Positions 56,576 through 64,000 of a DNA stretch of 64,000 bases are shown one piece after another. The notes beneath the pieces are model-generated. The model did no database searches, was not told the origin of the DNA, and saw nothing but the letters and a program-made list of their open reading frames with translations. A program made the position numbers and the translations under genes. Source of the DNA: Leguminivora glycinivorella (Eukaryota > Arthropoda > Insecta > Lepidoptera > Tortricidae); contig NC_062971.1 in NCBI RefSeq assembly GCF_023078275.1, forward strand, positions 4,526,001 to 4,590,000, written 5' to 3'. Positions within the stretch are counted from its first letter, which is position 1, and every line of letters begins with the position of its first letter.

Positions 56576-57647
56576 CTGGGTTAGAAACTTGTACACTCCT
56601 GTTTGTTATGATTTTAAGGTCTGGCTATAATTGGAGAGTATTCCAATGGCAATGAGGAATAATTTGATGACCTGGATCTCCAACTAAACGTGCAATCGAC
56701 GCTTCGTGGTGAAAGATACACATTAAATGCTTGAATAATTTAACCCTCGAGCATTCAGGAAATAAGATAAATTCGTAAATTTCAAATGCATAAACACCAC
56801 AAATTACATATAATATTTTTAAAAAGCAGTGAGGTTTGTCTCGATGCTCCATTCCGCATCCTTCAATACAGGCATCTCATAAATTTAAATCTCGTATGAA
56901 CCGGGACAGATGTGTTCTAATGTTAGTTAAGGTCAGACATGTTGCAACTCGGACTGGCAGCTATTTATCAACAAGTTTCAAAGAAAAGCTTTCAACACGC
57001 ATTTTTGTTTGTTTCTTGAAAAAATATCAGATCATAATCTTAAATAGACACACGATGATAAGACTTTTGTTTAGGCTAAGAACTGGAATACGCAATTTTT
57101 TTTCTTTTTTTCGGTTATCCGGTCCTTATCATCTTCATCAATAGAAAATACAATCGAAAGTTAAGTAATGTCACGTGACTCTTCATCGTAGGTACTCGTA
57201 TCATCACGATGTGATCACGATAATTTAGGACTCAACCAAAAAACTCTACTCACTATTAGAAACTAACTTAGAAATCGGCTACATTACTCATGAAAATTTT
57301 AATTAAACTAGTTGCCTTCAAATCTACATCAAACTAAATCAACAAACGTAAATTATAATTTCAGATTTTAGAAAATCTCTTTAGAAAACACTAATTTCAT
57401 GGGCAGCAGAACACGGGCTTTCACAAAGTTTTATAAACTTGAAACAATGTCAAACGCCGTAATTTTTTCATGGCCCTAAATAGGGAGAGCCCGGAAAGTC
57501 AACTTGTAAATCTTCTGAAAAAAGTTTTCGCTTTATTTTCGAGATATTCTACTCCGTTATAAATAAAGTTATTTTCGCCGCCTATGAGGAACATTAATAA
57601 TGTTTATGCTCTTTTTTTAGTCTGGATACAAGGCATCAAGCTCTAAA

Positions 57648-57885
57648 GTCGCCGTCAATAGAATTTGTGAACAATGTAAACAAACCTTGTAGTCAAAATG
57701 TATGTAATTTCCATTCTAACTCATCAGATACTGGCTGCTGGCTGGCTAAATACATGTGTTATTTAATCAATTCATATCTTATTATGATCCTCAACCTTTA
57801 AATAATAAAATTTTGCTAGAATATTGATATTTTATAGAATGGTTTGTTTACATTGTTGAAAATTTCTATTGACGGCGATTTTAGT
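57648..57885. mobile_element. GTCGCCGTCAATAGAA TIR element
   Basis: GTCGCCGTCAATAGAATTTG and AACAATGTAAACAAACC (57650-57690) are inverted at 57841-57883 as GGTTTGTTTACATTGTT and TTCTATTGACGGCGA. No coding sequence inside. Outer ends are not precisely defined. Confidence 0.75.
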
Positions 57886-58202
57886 CTAGGCTAGAACAAT
57901 TTATCTTGAAACTTTACTTCATTTTATATTATCAAATTTGTTTGATGAATACTGAAGGATATATTTTTAAGGTTCTAATGAAATAATGTGATACCCGTAT
58001 GAAATTAGTAATCCTCCTAGTACTTATCAAAATTATTTATGCCAGTATAATATTTGATGGTATGTTGTAAGAGATTTATTTCACGTTAAAAATTCATATA
58101 AAACTAACACAAATAAAACTACACTATGAACTAATAAATCAAACTATAACTAAGCTAAATCTACCTATAACATAAAACCCTTTAAATAATAAAAAATAGA
58201 AC

Positions 58203-58320
58203 CTAAGTTAGAGCCGGCCGGTAGGGCGCCCAGAAGCCTGGCGGCATTGCCGCGCTGAACAGCAATGCCGATGCGCTGGGCAAGATATGCTCCAGCCTTC
58301 CGGTCACCGGTATATTGTTG
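58203..58320 (-). pseudogene. LINE ORF2 C-terminal fragment, second copy
   Basis: The minus strand reads TGDRKAGAYLAQRIGIAVQR then GNAARLLGALPAGSNL, parallel to 1786-1914 (RISIAIQRGNAASL). Neighbouring DNA gives no further ORF2, so it is a short 5'-truncated copy. Confidence 0.6.
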
Positions 58321-58799
58321 ATGCTCAAATAATATTGTTTTGTACTACTTATCGCGCACTTATTACAGTTACCTATCTTCATTTCCGTCATTTCGGCGTA
58401 GGTTCATACGAAGATAGAAATCTACTAAAGTCGTACCTCAACCATTTTTGGTCTTGTTCCAAAGTTCCTTAACATAGTCGTACATGTACCAAATGTACGG
58501 ATGACAAACAAACGATTGTCGCACAGACATTCGGGCCGTTAAACGCCTTATTAATAGCCTAAACACATTTGACAGAGTTCCAAAATATACAATTCGGCGC
58601 AGTGCATTCCGTTACATCGTACGGGTTAAGGTTACTTGAGGTAAATGTGCTATTTCTAATCATTTTAAAAAGTTTGGTGTCTAAGAATATAAACCTGGAC
58701 ACTTACTCTCACTCGCATTTACTTTTATCTGAGTTTAGAAACCATTTACTTCGGCCGTAATTTTAGGAGTATCAAATACTCGTACCTATTGAAAGTAAT

Positions 58800-61318
58800 A
58801 TCAACCTTTCCACCGCAGCATCCAATGTTAAGGTAACTTTCAAATGACAACTGCAACTACGTTATCGTAACTTTACGAAATGAACTCTGTAACGATCACC
58901 GTCCTTGATAAAATGATTGACTGATTTATAGAATTATATCTCTAGTAGACAGTTATTTTATCAAGGGAATTGGCAGCGGCATCACGCGTATCAACACCAC
59001 AGTAATAAAATAACTTGAGTAAAACAGCTGCATAATGTTATACGACTCTTTGAGCAGCAGTTGACAGCCAAACGTCACCCGTTGCATTCATTACCCTAAT
59101 GTAACATAACTCAAAAATTGTATGCCAATATTTCAGTATTGAGCTACAGATTCATTCGGGATGCCCAATAATACTAATTCAATTCATAATCCGGGGCATT
59201 ATTCATCGACAATTGGCCGCTCGATATTGATTGATGCGCTCGCGCCGGCCTCAACAAACCCACTCGATTCCAAAACGTCATATGTCCCAGCTAAGTCTAA
59301 TACGGATAGAAGTTTAGTATACTAGTGCTGTATTGCTGGCGTCTGACCGATATCTGCCGGAAACGTCCGTTGCAGATCATTGGTAATTTTACGTAAATGA
59401 ACTTGAAATACGCTTATGTAATTGTAAAATATTTTAAGCATTCTCTGTTATTTGTTGTATTTATATGACACACTTGCACAAGGATGCGCATAATTATATA
59501 AATGACAGACTCTTTACAGACAGAGGAATCATACTTAGGAACGTCTGAATTAGGAAAAATATTATGTCCAAAATACGTGTTAAGAAAGCTTGGACAACTT
59601 TGTTATTTCTATTCTACTTTAAATTTTTCGAGTCATGCATACATAATAAGATGTCTGCGATAACCCTGTCATTATTTCGTATTGGGCCTCCCAATTGCAA
59701 ATACTTGGATGTCAATCATTGAAAAGGTCGAAAACAGGATTCGTCAGTAAGGTCGGACCTCTTAAGGTTTAACGGACTAAGACATTCCCGAGTCCAGACA
59801 TTCCTGGACCTTACCATCGATTATTACTTAATCGTATTAAATCTATTGGACCGTGTTTGTAGCTGAAGCGCCAGGTATTTTAATTCGATTAGAATCGACT
59901 TTGAATCGGTCTGTGCTTAAGGGTACCTAGAACTATTGGATAACCCTCACGCTTTGTAAAGTCGTGAGGCGAATAACAATAACAGTTTGATTAGGACACT
60001 AGCAAGGTGATTTTATAAATGTATAAGCTGGGGCTTAGCCAAGGTGGTAATCGTACGCTAACAAACGCCGCTGTGTGAATCTTTTGAATCCTAATTATAC
60101 TTTATGTGCAGTATAGTAGCACTGATGATTGTAGTATATTTTTATAAGATAAATAGATTCCCATCAGAGTTTATTCGTATATTTCGACAAATCAAAAGTG
60201 CATTTGTATTGATTGGCACGTATTCTTAAATGTCTGGGGTAAAGAATACCATACTTATGTCATTTCAGCTGTTTGAAGACCCTCTTAATGTTTACTTCAA
60301 TTATTTTACCAGTTATTAATTGGTTCTTATTTATTAACTATTATTTCAAATTAACTCCTTGGAAAATTTGGCACCCTTACCGGGGTGCACCGCATAATAA
60401 GACAAATCCTTATGCCGGCTCCACATAATTGTCAAGAACAGCGAATAACTAGCAACAAACACGAGAGTGTAAACCCATGTTTGTCTATTTTGTGTTTGCA
60501 ATCACATGGCATCAGTGTCGGTTTTTTTACATACATTTTTAATTTTTCACGGCTATTTCCCAGAGAGGTAGGCAGAGATCAGGGATTTCCATTTACTACA
60601 TCCTGACAAACCGCTTTCGCATCACTTACTTTCATAATGTCCCACATACAGACCTACAACTACATGCTTGTCGATTTCGTTACTAGGTTTTTTACACATA
60701 TCAAAGAAATGTTCGACAAACTGGTGAGTGCGCAAATGCCGTGTTTATGTTGGGTAGTGTTTGTAATAGAATAAAATAGAATTATAATTTAGATTATGGA
60801 TATATCCATAATCTTTGTTAATAAACACAGACTAGACAAATTCCCAATGTCACACAGTCAAACTGTGCGAACAGTTTTGGCGGACGTTGTATTTATTTTT
60901 AAGTTATTATGTAAAATGCTTATTCAATAAAAAAAATACACCATATTAACTAAAACATAGACGGAATGATGTGCCATGAAATGTTCTCATCTCAGTATTT
61001 TGATCGTGACTTTTAGCGTTGATCTCGAGCATGTGTAGCCGGCATTAGGCTTCAGATAATTCTAGACGCCGCTACTAACTGGTGCCAGGCAATAACAAGC
61101 GCAGACAATAACTATTGTACACATTATCGTTGGAACGGTGCCTGGCGCGAATGATTTCCCGATATAAGCTCATATTCAGGGATAATGTACATTCGCGAGT
61201 GGAAATTAAATGTTATATATATTTATTAGGTATTCATAATGTGGATTTTATACGATATCATTTGACTCGTTTTGAAAAGTGGGATAATTTCTTCATGTTG
61301 GCGATAACGAAACAATTT
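58800..61318. other. Mostly unique intergenic DNA, no gene seen
   Basis: No supported coding frames. The mixed-composition stretch at 59150-59290 (CGATATTGATTGATGCGCTC) could be regulatory, but nothing specific supports this. Confidence 0.4.
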
Positions 61319-61319
61319 T

Positions 61320-61534
61320 AATGAGGAGGCAAAGGTTAGGTTTTTAAGGTTAAGACAAATGTTAAGGTTATGACAAATGGCGCCACCCTATTAGTCCATT
61401 GCACAGATAAAGAATTTCATACGTGAGAGCAAGAAGATGGTATGTTTTTTTCACACACTTATGAATGACAGTGACATGCCTAGGCACTTGCACAGGCGCC
61501 GCCTGGCGGCATAAAATGTGTGTGCCTCCTCATT
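61320..61534. mobile_element. AATGAGGAGGCA TIR element
   Basis: AATGAGGAGGCA at 61320-61331 is exactly inverted at 61523-61534, enclosing 215 bp. The interior includes a GC-rich hairpin-like stretch GCACAGGCGCCGCCTGGCGG. One copy only in the window. Confidence 0.55.
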
Positions 61535-62360
61535 GATGATGAATCTAATAAGCATAAAAAATGTGTCTGTCTATGGTTACATTTAAAAAGATCACTCTGG
61601 CAGCGTCAGTTTATTCTCTTTGAATTCCTGGCTTTTCTTGGTGTGAGAGTTATTTCACTAAGATTCCTATTTGCAATATTATACACGTAGCATGTTACCT
61701 ACGTACGTCTCTGCGTCCTTTTCGCAAGTTCTGTAAGCGCAACAAAGACACACCGACGCGCTAGGCTATATCACACTAGTATGCTAGGCCCGCTAAAGGT
61801 CATAAATGAGGCGACATATGTTTACGAAATCAACTGCAGTTGTGCAATGTGCACTATTATGACTCCTTTTGATGTGATATACGACCTCTATTTATTGTTC
61901 CACGAATATTATTTGTGTAGGCTGGATATTATTATGCCAAAGATTATAATGACATGTAGAAACTCAAGATATATGGTTCGAAAGATTGTCTTTCTTCTCA
62001 CGGAATTATGGTGCTCTGATGTTCTGAAAAATCGGGAGGTGTACATCAAGAAGCCACATACTTAAGAGTCTATTTTTGAGTTATTTGAATGAAATATAAG
62101 AGGTACTCGCAACGGATGTTGTCTTTGCCCATATTACAGGACACACACAGAAACCCTACAGTATGTAAGAGTTATTAGAAAGTTTGTGGAAACTAAAAGG
62201 AGCTGGGGTATTAGGTCAAAGCGATGGGATACTGAACTAAACGAGAACTGGGCTAAAGTGCCTAATGAAGCTAAATAAAGGCCTCAAAATTTAGACTAAT
62301 GACGGTAGTGAGTTATATAGCAAAGTCCGTATTTACTATAACTCAGGTTAGAAACCTGGT

Positions 62361-62685
62361 GCCATAGCCGAATGGCATTTCTGCGACGCGAAACGAAAAC
62401 GAAACGCCGCGAAAGGTAGTCTGGCTCTGTCGCGCCAATACGCAAGAACGATAGAGATAGATATTTATTTATTTATTTATTTATTTAACCTTTATTGCAC
62501 AACATAAAGTACAAATGGCGAACTTAATGCCTTAAGGCATTCTCTACCAGTCAACCATTGGACCAAACAGAAACTTACAATTGGTGCGGAAAATAAAACA
62601 GAAATTTAAATAGATATAAGTCACTATCTAAATACTACGAGCATTTCCTTTTGTGAGCGTTTGTGCCATTCTGCTACGTACCCTA
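62361..62685 (+). mobile_element. TAGCCGAATGG-family MITE split by a LINE-tail insertion
   Basis: Left part from CATAGCCGAATGGCATTTCT to GAACGATAGAGATAGATA and right part TTTGTGAGCGTTTGTGCCAT. Between them (about 62461-62634) is (TTTA)n, ACCTTTATTGCACAACATAA and CTTAATGCCTTAAGGCATTC, a sequence resembling a LINE 3' end in minus orientation. Confidence 0.7.
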
Positions 62686-63292
62686 TAAAGACACTTTCAC
62701 TGCCACGTCAAGGAAGCTTAATCTGTAAGTTCGCACCACTTGTGTCACATGAAGTCATAGAGTATATTGTATAGTTATCAGTCAAGATTTTCGAATGCAG
62801 CGCCATCTATTAGTAAGTACGACAACTTTCCATGCTTAAAGGTTCCTTTTGACACATAAAGCATGTGGACCCTTTAAACATGGAACGCCACATATTTATG
62901 GCAGGATTTTTAAATACATTTATCAACCAGTTACATTAGATAACGATTTCTACACGGTCTTATTTGCCAGAAAATATGACAATAATAAAATTTACAATTT
63001 AATCACACATACTTAACCATGGAATGTCATTCGCTAGTTTGGTACAGCGACATCTAGCGAAAAATTTGGACATCAAAAATACTTATACATTTTACGACAA
63101 CAAGTCGTTAGCCAGTTTGCGGGGGTAACAGTGACATCGAGCGAACAACTTGCACTACGGCATATAATTGTTTTTCACGCCCTCTATCGTTGAGTTTCCT
63201 AAACATATCCTAAGTACATCGGATTTACTATTTCCTTTGACTGAAAACACCGTGAAGCCAGTTAAACTTTCAATCTTAAGTCATCATACTTT

Positions 63293-63510
63293 TTTTTTAA
63301 TTAGCCTAAAATGGTGTCCCACTGCTGGGCAAAGGCCTCCTCTTCCATTCTCCACTGCTCACGGTTTGATGCCCGCTCTTACCAGTCCCTGCAAAATACG
63401 TCGAAGTCGTCCCGCCATCTCTTCTTTGGTCGTCCTCTGCCCCGGCTAATTTGTGGTAACCACTCAGTCGTTACTTTGGCCCACCGTTCCGGGTGCATCC
63501 GGCAAACATG
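63293..63510 (-). pseudogene. RTE-type LINE ORF2 C-terminus
   Basis: The minus strand reads WAKVTTEWLPQISRGRGRPK then KRWRDDFDVFCRDW, an in-frame TAA, and REQWRMEEEAFAQQWDTILG. The GRPKKRW and EEAFAQQW landmarks are typical of RTE-clade ORF2 ends. An A-rich tail follows toward 63290. Confidence 0.8.
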
Positions 63511-63689
63511 CATAAAAGTGACAAATAGATGACAATAATAGATGATGCTAATAGTCACACTTTTGATAATGACTTAAAATTGAAAGTGGCCCTTTAGGCG
63601 GGGCAAGACAGGTTCGTATTAATCCAGTTGAGTTTTAGGCCAAAATCTGAGAAAATATGTTTCTAATGTTGCCAGTTTCTATTTAATTC

Positions 63690-63990
63690 TGATTCTGAGT
63701 AAGTTCGATAATATATAGGGCATTTTATTAGTTATCCAAGTTCCTAAGATGTCAGGTTATTAAGATCTCAAATTCCTAGCTCTTCATATTCTCATAATGC
63801 CGGATTCTGAGTAGGTCAGAAAATCACATAACCAGAATTTTAGTATGTGCAATTCCGAGTACGACCGATTCGATGTCGATTGGATTCTGTTTACTCTTTA
63901 TTCTGAGAAGGTCAGGTAATATGTCAGTCATTTTTTGGGTACGTCAGGCGAATGTACAGTCAAAGGAAAAATAAAATATTAGTTATATTA
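63690..63990 (+). repeat. Degenerate word array (TTCTGAGTAGGTCAGGTAAT), cut by window end
   Basis: Variants of ATTCTGAGTAGGTCAG, GTCAGGTAATATGTCAG and ATTCCGAGTACGAC recur from about 63690 to the window end with irregular spacing and AT filler. Architecture resembles the arms of 26693-27386 and 55648-56487, but no core or opposite arm is visible before the sequence ends. Confidence 0.5.
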
Positions 63991-64000
63991 ATAAAAAAAT

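Noticed and set aside
59150..59290. Enhancer-like stretch
   Set aside because: Only mixed composition and TAAT/GATT words; no conservation evidence available from one sequence.

Overview
The window looks like nuclear DNA of an insect, most likely a moth or butterfly (Lepidoptera). It is AT-rich, gene-poor, and its single convincing host gene has introns. It is dense with degraded transposable elements whose forms I associate with lepidopteran genomes: tRNA-derived SINEs, palindromic MITEs, RTE and R1/Jockey-like LINE fragments, and a BEL/Pao LTR element. I could not confirm the species. I see no rRNA gene, no intact tRNA gene, no CRISPR array and no bacterial-type operon.

Host gene. On the minus strand, roughly 45.1-40.0 kb (possibly from 48.8 kb), lie three coding exons with matching splice sites and phases: 44869-43843, 43499-40612 and 40104-39996. 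Joined, they give an open frame of about 1339 residues from the ATG at 44865. The product is a long, mostly disordered protein with an N-terminal basic/proline segment, a strongly acidic Glu/Lys/Pro segment and a Gln/Pro/Ser/Tyr-rich segment. Its last exon carries SRSFKYLQWITGTE, which matches from memory the conserved SRSFRILAQITGTE-type segment of the Enigma/ZASP (PDZ-LIM) family of muscle Z-disc proteins. No PDZ or LIM domain is visible, so this is probably the 3' part of a Zasp66-like gene, or a PDZ-less isoform. A GC-rich probable 5' exon (about 45033-45140) and an alternative 13-codon first exon (48814-48775) fit the gene by splice phase.

1-39.9 kb: non-coding DNA filled with repeats. 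Main items are a frameshifted coding remnant (2-377), LINE and SINE pieces (1.2-3.8 kb), several TIR elements, a 70-bp minisatellite with CRE-like half sites (12.1-13.2 kb), a nested palindromic MITE (20.5-21.0 kb), an ORF1-only non-LTR element (22.3-24.3 kb), a word-array inverted-repeat element (26.7-27.4 kb), a 45-bp-arm foldback (27.45-27.59 kb), an 887-bp tandem duplication carrying a 439-bp TIR element (27.6-29.4 kb), and an RTE LINE with a nested MITE (30.5-31.2 kb).

49-64 kb: again mobile DNA. It holds a SINE, a BEL/Pao internal region that has lost reverse transcriptase and RNase H yet keeps one open frame (50.0-52.1 kb), a MITE with a clean 9-bp target duplication (52.7 kb), RTE LINE 3' ends, and a second word-array inverted-repeat element (55.6-56.5 kb).

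The best candidate for something undescribed is the pair at 26693-27386 and 55648-56487. Each has long arms built from a short degenerate word that flips orientation across the centre, and each uses a different word. Both nevertheless share a nearly identical 20-bp central motif ending TTAGGTTA. Weaker single-orientation word arrays occur at 17.8-18.2, 34.5-34.7 and 63.7-64.0 kb.
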